A stretch of DNA of 64,000 bases, taken from NCBI GenBank assembly GCA_024508675.1, contig JANINQ010000021.1, positions 186,001 to 250,000 of the forward strand. The letters are read 5' to 3'. Shown here one piece after another: positions 49,654 through 58,580 of the stretch. The DNA is from Afipia sp. (GTDB taxonomy: Bacteria; Pseudomonadota; Alphaproteobacteria; Rhizobiales; Xanthobacteraceae). The notes under the pieces were generated by a model. That model was not told the origin of the DNA. It ran no database searches and worked only from the letters and a program-made list of their open reading frames with translations. Each line of letters starts with the position of its first letter. The first letter of the stretch is position 1. The position numbers and the translations under genes are program-made.

Positions 49654-50463
49654 TCAACCCAGATTATGTTCGTCAGACCAGTCATCGCCGGCGACGTTCA
49701 TCGTCACGCTGTTGAACTGGATGTTCGCACCCTGCGTGATAGTCTGGTTGAAGGCGTCCTGCGTCAGGGCGGCATCGGCACTGGCAATTGCGCCTGTCGC
49801 GCTGTTGCCGGCGATATCGCCGATCTTGGAGTCCATCTTGACGTCGCCGCCTTCGATCTTGGCATCCATCGAGAAGCCATGGCCGTCTTCACCACCCTTG
49901 AAGGATACCTTCGCATCGCAAACCGAGTCATTGTCGACCAGGTTGTTGACCTGATCGAGATTGAACTGGTTCCCGTTGCCGTCGAGCTTCTGGTTCACCA
50001 CGTCCGGCATGATCACCGAGCCATGAACATCGCTCAGGCATGACAGATCGATAACCGGGCTGCTCAGGCCATCGGCGCTCAGATCGAGATCGACCTTGAC
50101 GTCCACATCGACGTTGACCTTGTTGTCGATGGTGTTTTCGACCTTGTTCTCAACCTTGTTGTCGAGACTGTTGTCGACGCTGTTTTCGGTCTTGTTGCTG
50201 ACCTTGTTGTCAACATCGTTGTCGAGCTTGTTGTCGTTGCTGTTGCTGTTCTTGTTGTCGTTATCGTTCTTGTTGTCGTTGTCGCTCTTGGAATCGAGCG
50301 ACTGAACAGCGAGCTGGGCTTGCGCCTGGCCTTGGCCCTGAAGCTGGCCCTGACCCTGAAGCTGCGCCTGCAAATTGGCCTGCTTCTGATCCTGATCCTG
50401 GTCTTGCTTCTGGTCCTGGTTCGGATCGTTCTTCTTTGGCTTGGGCTGATAATGATTACCCAT
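49654..50463 (-). CDS. Asn/Asp/Gln-rich low-complexity protein, putative secreted subunit
   Basis: A 269-residue protein of no recognised family, with no Sec signal. Residues 11-50 are Gln/Asp-rich (DQDQDQK and GQGQLQGQGQ). Residues 58-118 are almost wholly Asn, Asp, Lys, Ser and Val in short D-N-K units (VDNKVENKVENTIDNKV). Residues 119-130 alternate Val/Leu and Asp. The region 165-180 (NQFNLDQVNNLVDNDS) matches the repeat motif of the 652-residue neighbour, and both share ALTQDA. The ATG at 50463 has AGGAG six bases upstream, against a start at 50490 without one. As first gene of the operon, followed by a strong hairpin, it may be the main exported product. Confidence 0.75.
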   Translation of the reverse strand: MGNHYQPKPKKNDPNQDQKQDQDQDQKQANLQAQLQGQGQLQGQGQAQAQLAVQSLDSKSDNDNKNDNDNKNSNSNDNKLDNDVDNKVSNKTENSVDNSLDNKVENKVENTIDNKVNVDVDVKVDLDLSADGLSSPVIDLSCLSDVHGSVIMPDVVNQKLDGNGNQFNLDQVNNLVDNDSVCDAKVSFKGGEDGHGFSMDAKIEGGDVKMDSKIGDIAGNSATGAIASADAALTQDAFNQTITQGANIQFNSVTMNVAGDDWSDEHNLG

Positions 50464-50925
50464 GACGAACTCCTGTCGGGTAAGGAGCATCGTCGAGCCT
50501 CGAAAATCGCTGATCTTCTGCGTCTGCGATTGTCAATGCGCCACGATGCGGTTGACGCGGACCTCTCGCAATTATTTGCGAAACTCCGCATCGTCAGCGT
50601 TGCTTATGTGAAAGTCAGGGAATAGCCGCACATTCGGGCATCGCCCGCAGTCTTAGGCAGTACGGCGCGAACACTCAGACGCCTCTTTCGGAACGAAAGA
50701 TACATCGTCCGGGCGAGCGCACTAATCCCATCGAGTAGCTCGACTCGCAAAACGCGACAGCGATTTAAGATTTGCAACTTGTTGTAGCGCCAATCTGCCT
50801 CGCGAACACCGTCAGGCATCTCCAAGAGTCTAGCATTTCGCCTGACAAAGCGCAGCGTAAAGCGAATCTATCAACTGCTTATCCACGGGAGATTGCTTTC
50901 GAACGACATCTGACTCTCTGATGAG
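50464..50925. other. 462-base intergenic region
   Basis: This stretch separates the secretion operon from the R-N-x3-H protein gene and must hold the operon's promoter on the minus strand. I could not place -35/-10 boxes with confidence. A 73-codon frame at 50604-50825 on the minus strand has no ribosome site, starts at a non-ATG codon and has no recognisable composition, so I do not call it. The only other structure seen is the inverted repeat at 50910-50929. Confidence 0.6.
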
Positions 50926-50929
50926 TCAG
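50910..50929. other. inverted repeat at the end of the R-N-x3-H protein gene
   Basis: CTGACTC and GAGTCAG arms enclose TCTGAT and overlap the stop codon of the 189-residue gene. It could aid transcript ending, but no T-run follows on the minus strand. Confidence 0.3.
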
Positions 50930-51495
50930 GTTGCCTTACCTGTCTCCTGCAGATGATTTTCAAGCCGCGGCAGAAAATCCCAGATGTCGCGGTTGATGCG
51001 CGTCATTTCCCTGATGGTCTTCACCATGCCTTTCAGCCGCGCCTCGTCCATCGGTTTCATTTCGCCGAACTGAAGGCTGCTCTTGGTCTGCACGATCCGC
51101 ATCGATTGCGTATGAGTTATCTGCCCGCCTGCATCGACAATATACATGCAATGATTGAACTCATTTCGAACGTGTGTTGTCTCATTGAATCTATCGATGA
51201 TCTTCGACAATGAACGCTCAAGCGTCTTGTCCTTGATCATGATCTTCGCCAGACGCTGAATCAGGTCCAGCCGCGCTCTGGTGGTATTGAGCGTTGCAAA
51301 TGTGAGCGCCGCCGAGGCCTGATCCGTCTTCAGCAGGATCATGAGAACGTAGATAAAGAGACTTTCGTTGTTGGACCAGCTCGAGACCAGATTTCCGATC
51401 AGCGCCAGAATCATCGTCCGGCGATCGGCTGTTGCGGGCGCCGATGCGGCGAGCGCCTCAAAATCCGGCTTTGGCGGAAGCTGGCTTGGCACCAT
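50926..51495 (-). CDS. helical protein with HEPN-like R-N-x3-H motif
   Basis: A 189-residue, mostly helical protein. A hydrophobic helix around residues 28-56 is followed by TFATLNTTRARLDLIQRLAK and, at 110-115, RNEFNH in THVRNEFNHCMYIVD. An arginine followed by a polar residue and a histidine four residues on (Rx4H) is the catalytic motif of HEPN RNases and related proteins, and the all-helical context agrees. There is no adjacent nucleotidyltransferase or antitoxin gene, so a toxin role is not implied. It may be a non-toxic family member. It diverges from the 178-residue gene at 51628. Confidence 0.6.
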   Translation of the reverse strand: MVPSQLPPKPDFEALAASAPATADRRTMILALIGNLVSSWSNNESLFIYVLMILLKTDQASAALTFATLNTTRARLDLIQRLAKIMIKDKTLERSLSKIIDRFNETTHVRNEFNHCMYIVDAGGQITHTQSMRIVQTKSSLQFGEMKPMDEARLKGMVKTIREMTRINRDIWDFLPRLENHLQETGKAT

Positions 51496-51627
51496 GAAGC
51501 TGACCCACTCCTGACTTGATCTGGAGCATCACGCATCTTCCATGTATGATCAGCCAGGTTCCAGAGCAACACAAGGGTACTGCGCACATTTTGGCATGTT
51601 TTCAGATCGGCCACAGGGAACGGCATC

Positions 51628-52164
51628 ATGCTGCGCTGGGTTCTCGATCTTTCCAAAGTTCGCAGGGCACGCAAGGCTGCTTGCGCGGTCATCTCTCCCA
51701 TGGTCGCGAAAAGCCGCCATCGTCTCGGCGAAATTCCTGACGCGGCCTGGGCAAGCCCTTACGTCGTGGGCTTCATGGTCATGCTGATTACGATCATCGC
51801 AAAAACCGAGATCGGAAAAATCGAAGGCCAAACTCTTTGTATCGTGCAGGCAAAGGCATGGGAGGACATCACAGGGATCAAGTCGGGCCTGATCGGTGAA
51901 GACGTCCTTTTGCTCAGCGCCGCGAGGAATCGGGAGTTCGAAACCGGCTGCCACAACGCCATGGGATTTGCGTCCCTCCTCATCGGCAGCTCGGTTATGG
52001 GATGGCAGCATTGGCAGTTCGATTTGGGCATCCATGCTGCCATATCCTGGTCGGATCGAGACGACCTGTCATCGCTCTGGGAGCGGTTATTCGATGCACA
52101 CGTCTCCACGCATCTCCGCGATATCGAAGTGTCGCTCGACAGAACTCGGCTTGGATTTTCCTGA
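51628..52164 (+). CDS. conserved hypothetical protein
   Basis: A 178-residue protein of unknown function. The N-terminal 40 residues are basic. A hydrophobic segment PYVVGFMVMLITIIA lies near 44-58. It then has GLIGEDVLLLSA and FETGCHNAMGFASLLIGSS and an acidic, Trp-containing C-terminal third. I recall similar proteins with the same PYVVGF segment in Bradyrhizobium relatives, without a function. An upstream ribosome site is weak, so the exact start is uncertain. It diverges from the R-N-x3-H gene across about 130 bases and lies 200 bases before the LuxR-type regulator. Confidence 0.62.
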   Translation: MLRWVLDLSKVRRARKAACAVISPMVAKSRHRLGEIPDAAWASPYVVGFMVMLITIIAKTEIGKIEGQTLCIVQAKAWEDITGIKSGLIGEDVLLLSAARNREFETGCHNAMGFASLLIGSSVMGWQHWQFDLGIHAAISWSDRDDLSSLWERLFDAHVSTHLRDIEVSLDRTRLGFS

Positions 52165-52366
52165 CTTGAAGAAACGAGCCAACGTGATCTGCTTTTGGTT
52201 CCCACACCGGAACCCGATTTGTGCGATGCCGAAATCGCATGCAAAACATCACAGACTTGAAATAAATGCAGGTTACCCTAAGGTTCTAAAAAAATTTAAA
52301 CAATGACATTTGGAATGCATATCAACGGAGAAATGATCCAGAAAAAATTACGCGTAGAGGTGAGTT

Positions 52367-53422
52367 ATGAGTATCACCGGCCATTCGCTTCTTTTGCAAA
52401 TCAGACACCGAATTTCAGATCGCCTTCCAGAGCGGGCCTCTTCTAGCGAATTTGTTTCATCTCATATTGATCAAAGCGGCGACGATCCGCCGGGAAGAGT
52501 TTCCATATTATCGCAAGTTTCGATATCGAAACGACAGATATTAAATTCGCCTCGCCATCCTTTAAGTCTGTTATCCGACGAACTCCGCATCGCTTCGCGA
52601 TCAAGTTTCGCGCGTCGGCAACAAGCAAAAAGCCAGGACAGCCGATCACCGCCCTCCTCCGGCGCGAACGTCAAGCTCTCGGCAAAGAAGAACGAAACTG
52701 CACGCGTGAACGGTATCGCCAAAGACAACAGCGCGCACGATGCGATCAGAAAACCTGGAATTGTCGTCGTTCACTCGCGCACGTTCTTCCGTGACTGCTT
52801 TGTTCGCTGCCTTGAGATTTCCTACAAGAGTCATGAGATCGTTGCTTTCGGCAACATCGGCGCATGGCGAGGATCGATTGAGGAAGCGGCCATCAACCCT
52901 TCTATCGTTGTGTTCTTCGTGGACAGCACCGACACATCAAGCACCAACGATCTTCAATTTCTCGAAACCATGGCTGCGGAGACACCCGTCGTCATCGTGT
53001 CAGACATTGACGACGTGAACTACGTCGTTCGTGCCCTTAAGGGCGGCGCACGCGGCTATATCCCGACAAGTCTGTCATTCAATGTCGCGGTCGAGGCCGT
53101 GCGGCTGGTGGAAGCTGGCGGAACATTCGTGCCGGTGAGCAGCCTCGCGATGGATCGCAACAGGCAGCAGGCAGCAGCGAAAACCGGCGATCTTCTTACC
53201 GAACGCCAGATGATGGTCGTCGAAGCGCTCTGTCAGGGTATGGCCAACAAACAAATCGCTTACGAACTGGGAATGAGCGAACACACCGTAAAGGTTCACC
53301 TTCGCCATATCATGCGCAAGCTCAGGGCCAGGAACAGAACCGAGGTCGCAGTTCTGACCAAGGATTTTTTCGAGCGATCCAGTGACCAAAAGCGCTCGGA
53401 AGCCGAGGACGGATCTCACTAG
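52367..53422 (+). CDS. LuxR-family transcriptional regulator with degenerate receiver domain
   Basis: A 351-residue DNA-binding regulator. Residues 1-125 are polar, basic and probably disordered. Residues 128-245 look like a NarL-type receiver, but VVFFVDSTD has no aspartate at the expected phosphorylation position and GARGYIPTS lacks the usual lysine. The C-terminal HTH at about 277-335 is complete (LTERQMMVVEALCQG and SEHTVKVHLRHIMRKL). It may therefore respond to something other than phosphorylation. GAGGTGA precedes the ATG, and the 200 bases upstream are AT-rich for this genome. It could control the nearby secretion operon, by position only. It ends 22 bases from the convergent carboxylase stop. 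Confidence 0.82.
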   Translation: MSITGHSLLLQIRHRISDRLPERASSSEFVSSHIDQSGDDPPGRVSILSQVSISKRQILNSPRHPLSLLSDELRIASRSSFARRQQAKSQDSRSPPSSGANVKLSAKKNETARVNGIAKDNSAHDAIRKPGIVVVHSRTFFRDCFVRCLEISYKSHEIVAFGNIGAWRGSIEEAAINPSIVVFFVDSTDTSSTNDLQFLETMAAETPVVIVSDIDDVNYVVRALKGGARGYIPTSLSFNVAVEAVRLVEAGGTFVPVSSLAMDRNRQQAAAKTGDLLTERQMMVVEALCQGMANKQIAYELGMSEHTVKVHLRHIMRKLRARNRTEVAVLTKDFFERSSDQKRSEAEDGSH

Positions 53423-53443
53423 GAGAACCGTCCCGCAGCACCT

Positions 53444-56400
53444 TTACCAGGCATCGATGCACGGACGCTTGCGATGCTCCCGAGGCGCCGGCTTCGGCAC
53501 CGAGCGAAGCCCTGCCATGATCCAGGTCCGGGTTTCCGCCGGATCGATCACATTGTCGATTTCAAACACCGATGCGATCGAGACCGCCTTGCCGTTCGCA
53601 TAAAGCTCGGCCACCTTGTTCTTGTAATAGGTCTCCCGCTCGGCTGGATCGGCGATCGCTTCCATCTCCTTGCGGAAGCCGAGCCGCACGTAACCCTCCA
53701 GCCCCATCCCGCCGAACTCGCCGGTCGGCCATGCCGCCGTGAAGAACGAGGCATGGAATCCGCCGCCGATCATCGACTGCGCGCCAAGGCCGTAACCCTT
53801 CCGAAGCACGATGCCAAACAGCGGCACCGTGATGCTTGCGCCTGTGACAAACATGCGCGCGACATGGCGCACGATGGCGGTTTTCTCAGCTTCGGGTCCC
53901 ACCATGAAACCCGGCGTGTCGCACAGCGACACAATCGGAATGTCATAAGCGTCGCAAAGCTGCATGAAGCGCGCAGCCTTGTCGCCCGCATTGGCGTCGA
54001 TGGCGCCGCCGAGATGCTTTGGATTGTTCGAGATCAGACCGAACGGCTTGCCCTCGATGCGGATAAAGGCCGTGATCATGCCGACGCCGAAATCGCGCCG
54101 GATTTCGAGAACGGAATCTTCATCGGCAATAAGTTCAATGACCGAACGAATGTCGTAGACGCGAAGGCGATTTTCCGGGATCGCACGGCGCAGCAAGCGC
54201 TGGTCCGGCGCTTTCCAGTCGGCAATCGGACCTTGGAAGTAAGACAGATACTTTTGCGCAACAGTCGTCGCCTCTTCCTCGTCCTTGACTAGAATGTCGA
54301 CAACGCCATTCGGCGACTGGAACGAAACCGGCCCGACCTCGGCGGGATGGTAGACGCCGAGGCCGCCGCCTTCGATCATCGCCGGACCGCCCATACCGAT
54401 GGAGGCATTTTCAGTGGCGATGATGACGTCGCAGCAGCCAAGCATCGCGGCATTACCCGCGAAGCAATAACCCGAGACGACGCCAACCACCGGCACATGT
54501 CCGGACAGACGCGCGAACTGCACAAAGGACGGACCATCAAGGCCGGTCATGCCCAACCGATCAGTGTCACCGGGCCGTCCTCCGCCGCCCTCGGCGTAGA
54601 ACACCAGCGGCAAACGCCACTGCTCGGCGAGAGTCAGCATGCGGTCGGTCTTCTTGTGGTTCATGTGCCCCTGAGTGCCGGCCAGCACGGTGTAATCGTA
54701 TGAGATCACCATGCAGCGCGCATTCTCTTCGCCGACCTTTGCGGCGTTGACCGTGGCAACGCCGGCGACAAGACCATCCGCAGGCGTGTTCTTGATCAGG
54801 TCATCGACCGACCGGCGGCGGCGCTGCGCGGCAATCGCCAGCGAGCCGTATTCCATGAACGACCCTTCATCGACCAGTTGCGCGATATTCTCGCGCGCCG
54901 TGCGCTGATTGGTCTTGCGGCGGCGGTCGACCGATTGCGGCCGGTTCTCGTCCAGCGTGTTGCCCTGACGCGCGAGCATCTCGGCAAGATCGGGACGGAT
55001 GAAGTCGAGATCGATCTCCGCCTCTTCCGCCACGACATGCTGATCCATCTCCAGCGGCTCGATATAGAGAATGGGTTCGTCCTGCATCAGGGTGGTGCCA
55101 TCACTGACCGCGATACGGGTCACCTTGCCGCCCTGCTGCGCGGTGACAAGATGTTCCATCTTCATAGACTCGATAATCGCAAGCTGCTGGCCGGGATGCA
55201 CGACGTCACCCTCTGCAACGGGAATTGCGACGACCGTGCCCTGCAGGGGTGCAGATACCGCCACCGAGCCCGCAGGCGCAACGCCGGCATTATCCTTCTT
55301 TGCTGCGGCAGACGGATCGGCATTCGCAGCGGTTGGCGCAAAGAACAAAGGTGACGCGGTTTCACGGGCCGCAGCAACCAGTGCGTCGACATGAGTATCG
55401 ACAAAATTCGTGCTGATCCTGTTGGCGATAAAATCCGTGTTCGCCAGCATTGCCTGAATAAACGGAATATTGGTCGCGACGCCATCGATACGAAACTCGC
55501 GCAGGGTTCGCGCGGCTTTCGTCACCACATCCTGCCAGCGTGCTGACGGCGAATGAACGATGACCTTGGCCAGCAGCGAGTCAAACGCCGCACTGGTCTT
55601 GTAGCCCGCGTAACCGAATGTATCGACGCGCACACCCGGCCCCGAGGGCGGCTCGAACACGCCCAGCACGCCGCCGGTCGGCTTGGTCGCACCGCTCTCG
55701 TCCATCACTTCCATATTGATGCGAAGCTGCATCGCAAAGCCGCGTGGAGACGGCACAGCAGATTGCGCAAGCCCGAGCGAGCCCAGCGCCGCACCATCGG
55801 CAACCGCAAGCTGCGATTTCACCAGATCGACGCCAAGCACTTCTTCGGTCACGGTGTGTTCGACCTGAAGCCGTGGGTTAGCTTCGATAAAGGCAAATGC
55901 ACCGTCGCCCTCGCCTGCCTCACCGTCGACCAGAAATTCGAACGTCCCAAGGCTATCATAATTTGCAGCACCCGCGAGTTGCCGCGCGGCCTCGACAATG
56001 CGCGCGCGAAGGTTCTCGCCCAGCGACGGACTTGGCGCGACCTCGATCAGCTTCTGGTTGCGACGCTGAATGGTGCATTCGCGCTCCCACAAGTGGCTGA
56101 TCGCACCGTGACGGTCGCCGATAATCTGCACTTCGATATGGCGCGCCTTGCGGATGAGCCGCTCGACGTAGACACCGTCGCTGCCAAAGGCAGCTTTCGC
56201 CTCGGACTGGCAGCGTGCGTACGCCGCTTCAAGATCGTCGGCATTCTCGACAGCGCGCATGCCGCGGCCACCGCCACCGGCCATCGCCTTGACCATGACC
56301 GCGCCGCCCTTGCCGAGCAAAGCAAAGAAAGCCTTGGCCTCATCCAGCGATGTCGGACCGACCGTGCCTTCGATCACGGGAACGCCGCAACGCTTCGCGA

Positions 56401-56764
56401 GCGCTTTCGCCGCTACCTTGTCACCGAACAGCTCCAGCGCTGTCGGGGACGGGCCGACAAACACAATACCTTCCTCGGCGCAGCGCCGCGCCAGCACTGC
56501 ATTCTCGCTGAGAAAGCCGTAACCCGGATGCAAGGCATCACATCCGCTGGACTTGGCCGCAGCAACCACGCTTTCGATGTCGAGATACGCACGCGCCCCG
56601 CGCCCCGGTATTTCGCAGGCCTTGTCCGCAGCGCGCACATGCAGCGACAGGGCATCATCGGCAGGATAGATCGCGACCGTCGCGATGCCTGCATCAGCGG
56701 CGGCACGCGCGATGCGGATGGCGATCTCGCCACGGTTGGCGATCAGCAGCTTGCGAAAGGACAT
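53444..56764 (-). CDS. single-chain biotin-dependent acyl-CoA carboxylase (BC-BCCP-CT)
   Basis: A 1106-residue fusion. The biotin carboxylase (about 1-450) has KAMAGGGGRGMRAV and the EANPRLQVEHTVTEE active-site segment. The biotinyl domain (about 515-590) has ESMKMEHL with the biotin lysine near residue 535. The carboxyltransferase (about 610-1090) has AGNAAMLGCCDVIIA and SIGMGGPAMIEGGGLG in the acyl-CoA site. Most bacteria split these over two or more chains. The acyl-CoA substrate (acetyl, propionyl or a branched chain) cannot be read from the sequence. It is the last gene of an operon with an acyl-CoA ligase 77 bases upstream, suggesting it carboxylates that ligase's product. Confidence 0.92.
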   Translation of the reverse strand: MSFRKLLIANRGEIAIRIARAAADAGIATVAIYPADDALSLHVRAADKACEIPGRGARAYLDIESVVAAAKSSGCDALHPGYGFLSENAVLARRCAEEGIVFVGPSPTALELFGDKVAAKALAKRCGVPVIEGTVGPTSLDEAKAFFALLGKGGAVMVKAMAGGGGRGMRAVENADDLEAAYARCQSEAKAAFGSDGVYVERLIRKARHIEVQIIGDRHGAISHLWERECTIQRRNQKLIEVAPSPSLGENLRARIVEAARQLAGAANYDSLGTFEFLVDGEAGEGDGAFAFIEANPRLQVEHTVTEEVLGVDLVKSQLAVADGAALGSLGLAQSAVPSPRGFAMQLRINMEVMDESGATKPTGGVLGVFEPPSGPGVRVDTFGYAGYKTSAAFDSLLAKVIVHSPSARWQDVVTKAARTLREFRIDGVATNIPFIQAMLANTDFIANRISTNFVDTHVDALVAAARETASPLFFAPTAANADPSAAAKKDNAGVAPAGSVAVSAPLQGTVVAIPVAEGDVVHPGQQLAIIESMKMEHLVTAQQGGKVTRIAVSDGTTLMQDEPILYIEPLEMDQHVVAEEAEIDLDFIRPDLAEMLARQGNTLDENRPQSVDRRRKTNQRTARENIAQLVDEGSFMEYGSLAIAAQRRRRSVDDLIKNTPADGLVAGVATVNAAKVGEENARCMVISYDYTVLAGTQGHMNHKKTDRMLTLAEQWRLPLVFYAEGGGGRPGDTDRLGMTGLDGPSFVQFARLSGHVPVVGVVSGYCFAGNAAMLGCCDVIIATENASIGMGGPAMIEGGGLGVYHPAEVGPVSFQSPNGVVDILVKDEEEATTVAQKYLSYFQGPIADWKAPDQRLLRRAIPENRLRVYDIRSVIELIADEDSVLEIRRDFGVGMITAFIRIEGKPFGLISNNPKHLGGAIDANAGDKAARFMQLCDAYDIPIVSLCDTPGFMVGPEAEKTAIVRHVARMFVTGASITVPLFGIVLRKGYGLGAQSMIGGGFHASFFTAAWPTGEFGGMGLEGYVRLGFRKEMEAIADPAERETYYKNKVAELYANGKAVSIASVFEIDNVIDPAETRTWIMAGLRSVPKPAPREHRKRPCIDAW

Positions 56765-56841
56765 AACACTCTCCGTCAGGAAACAACGTCTGTCCGGCGC
56801 GATACGAGATCCCCGCGCCGGATTGAATTTCAGCGATCAGA

Positions 56842-58548
56842 TCAGGACGCGTTCAGTTCCTGCTTCTTGACCTTGCCAGTCGCGGTCATCGGCAATGCGT
56901 CGATGATCCGCACTTCCGGCACCTTGTAGACGGCCATCCGCTCGGCGCACCACGCGCGGATATCCTCCGGTTTCACCTTTCCGATCACCTCGGGCTTGAG
57001 CTGGATGAAGGCAACCGGCACCTGTCCCTTGTCGGGATCATCGCGTCCGACAACACCGGAGCCAAGCACGGCGGGATGCTGGCCAAGCAGCGCCTCGATT
57101 TCCGGCGGAAACACGCTCATGCCCTTCACCTTCAGCATTTCCTTGCGGCGGCCGAGAAAGTGGATGAACCCGTCAGTATCGATGCATCCGATGTCGCCGG
57201 TGCGCAGCCAGCCATCGACCAGCGACTCCGCTGTGGCTTCAGGCTTGTTCCAGTAGCTCTTGAGCAGCGACGGCGTGCGAACGCGGATTTCGCCCTCGCC
57301 TCCTAGCGGCACGAGTTCGCCAGTCTGGAAGTCGGTGATCTTGAATTCCGCGCCGGGCACGGGAAGCCCGACAAAGATCGGCTGCGAGATCAGGTCGAAG
57401 TCACCATCCTGAAATCCCGCCGTGAAAGTGTTGGACGTATGAGTTTCGGTCATCCCGTACGCGGCCTCGGTGAGGATCGTTCCGGTCAGGTCCTTCCAGC
57501 GATTGCGGTAATCCGGATTCAGCTTCTTGACGAACGACACCACGCGAACCTGCGTCAGCGAAGACAGATCGAACTCCTTGAAGCGCGGGTGGTCCATCAA
57601 TTCGACCGCGCCATCCACCGGCATCGCGGTGATGTTCACCTTGTATTTGTCGATGGCCGCGAGCGTGCTCACCGCATCCCAGCGCGCCAGAAGAACCAGC
57701 GTCGCGCCAGTGAACAGCGGGAAGATCAGACCGAAGTTCTCGCCGGCGATCCAGAATTCCGGAAAGAACGACAGGAAGATGCTGTCCTCGTTCGACACTA
57801 CCGAGATGCCCTGATTGGCCGCGGCGGTATAAACCATGTCGCGCTGCGTATGAACGCAGCCCTTCGGCATGCCGGTGGTGCCGCCGGTGTAATTCAGCGC
57901 GGCGACATCATCGAGACCGGCAGGCGGCAGCGGCGTAGGCGCCGGCATCGCCGCAAGCGCAGGCAGCAAATCGGTTGCGCCCGGAACAGCAAGGCGTGGT
58001 CCGGTGATTGAATCCGGAGCAGGAATCGATGGATTTGCGGGAATGACGTCAGCGAAGCTGGTCACGATGATTTCGCGCAGCTTGGTCTCGCCCCTCACCT
58101 GCTCGACTGTCGCGGCCAACTGATCGAGCGCAACAATCACTTCGGCGTCGGTGTCGTTCAATTCATAGGCCAGTTCGAATGCGCGAGACAGCGGGCTGAC
58201 GGGAACATGGATCGCGCCGAGCTTGAGAATGCCGAAGAACACGATATGAAACTGCGGGCAGTTCGGCAGGAACACCGCCACGCGGTCGCCCTTGCGCACG
58301 CCCTTCGACTGCAGCAGCGCCGCAAAGCGGTCGCTCTGCTGGTCGAGATCGGCATAGGTCGTCACGTGACCGTAGAAAATCACCGCAGGCCGCTGCGGCC
58401 GCTGCCTGGCCCAGGCACGCAGATATTCAGTCAGCGCGACTTCACCGTGCGGATAATGCGGCTTCTTCGAAATGCTCTTCGGCCAGTTCTTGTCCCACAG
58501 GGCATGAAGCTGCGCCAGATAGTCCTTTTCAGTGAGGCCCGTGGCCAT
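56842..58548 (-). CDS. AMP-forming acyl-CoA synthetase
   Basis: A 568-residue ANL-superfamily ligase. The ATP-binding loop is YTGGTTGMPKGCVHT near residue 220. The A5-type motif is AAYGMTETHTSN, the hinge region has DGWLRTGDIGCID, and the C-terminal catalytic lysine lies in MTATGKVKKQEL. It activates a carboxylic acid to its CoA thioester. The acid pocket differs from both acetate and long-chain types, and the substrate is unknown. It sits between the importer permease gene (32-base gap) and the carboxylase, so the acid may be what the importer brings in. Confidence 0.92.
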   Translation of the reverse strand: MATGLTEKDYLAQLHALWDKNWPKSISKKPHYPHGEVALTEYLRAWARQRPQRPAVIFYGHVTTYADLDQQSDRFAALLQSKGVRKGDRVAVFLPNCPQFHIVFFGILKLGAIHVPVSPLSRAFELAYELNDTDAEVIVALDQLAATVEQVRGETKLREIIVTSFADVIPANPSIPAPDSITGPRLAVPGATDLLPALAAMPAPTPLPPAGLDDVAALNYTGGTTGMPKGCVHTQRDMVYTAAANQGISVVSNEDSIFLSFFPEFWIAGENFGLIFPLFTGATLVLLARWDAVSTLAAIDKYKVNITAMPVDGAVELMDHPRFKEFDLSSLTQVRVVSFVKKLNPDYRNRWKDLTGTILTEAAYGMTETHTSNTFTAGFQDGDFDLISQPIFVGLPVPGAEFKITDFQTGELVPLGGEGEIRVRTPSLLKSYWNKPEATAESLVDGWLRTGDIGCIDTDGFIHFLGRRKEMLKVKGMSVFPPEIEALLGQHPAVLGSGVVGRDDPDKGQVPVAFIQLKPEVIGKVKPEDIRAWCAERMAVYKVPEVRIIDALPMTATGKVKKQELNAS

Positions 58549-58580
58549 ATCCGTCTTCCTTCTTGGTCTTGAATCAAATG

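Noticed and set aside
50070-50290. Short near-repeats resembling a CRISPR or minisatellite
   Set aside because: Units are multiples of three inside an open frame, vary at third positions, and have no spacer structure; they encode D-N-K repeats.
50096-50305. Plus-strand frame of Leu/Ser repeats resembling a membrane or repeat peptide
   Set aside because: It is the complement of the Asp-Asn-Lys coding repeats of the minus-strand gene.
50604-50825. 73-codon minus-strand frame in the large intergenic region
   Set aside because: No ribosome site, non-ATG start and no coding-like composition.
55553-56929. 458-codon plus-strand frame opposite the carboxylase
   Set aside because: Antisense to the biotin carboxylase domain; its composition is that of a shadow frame.
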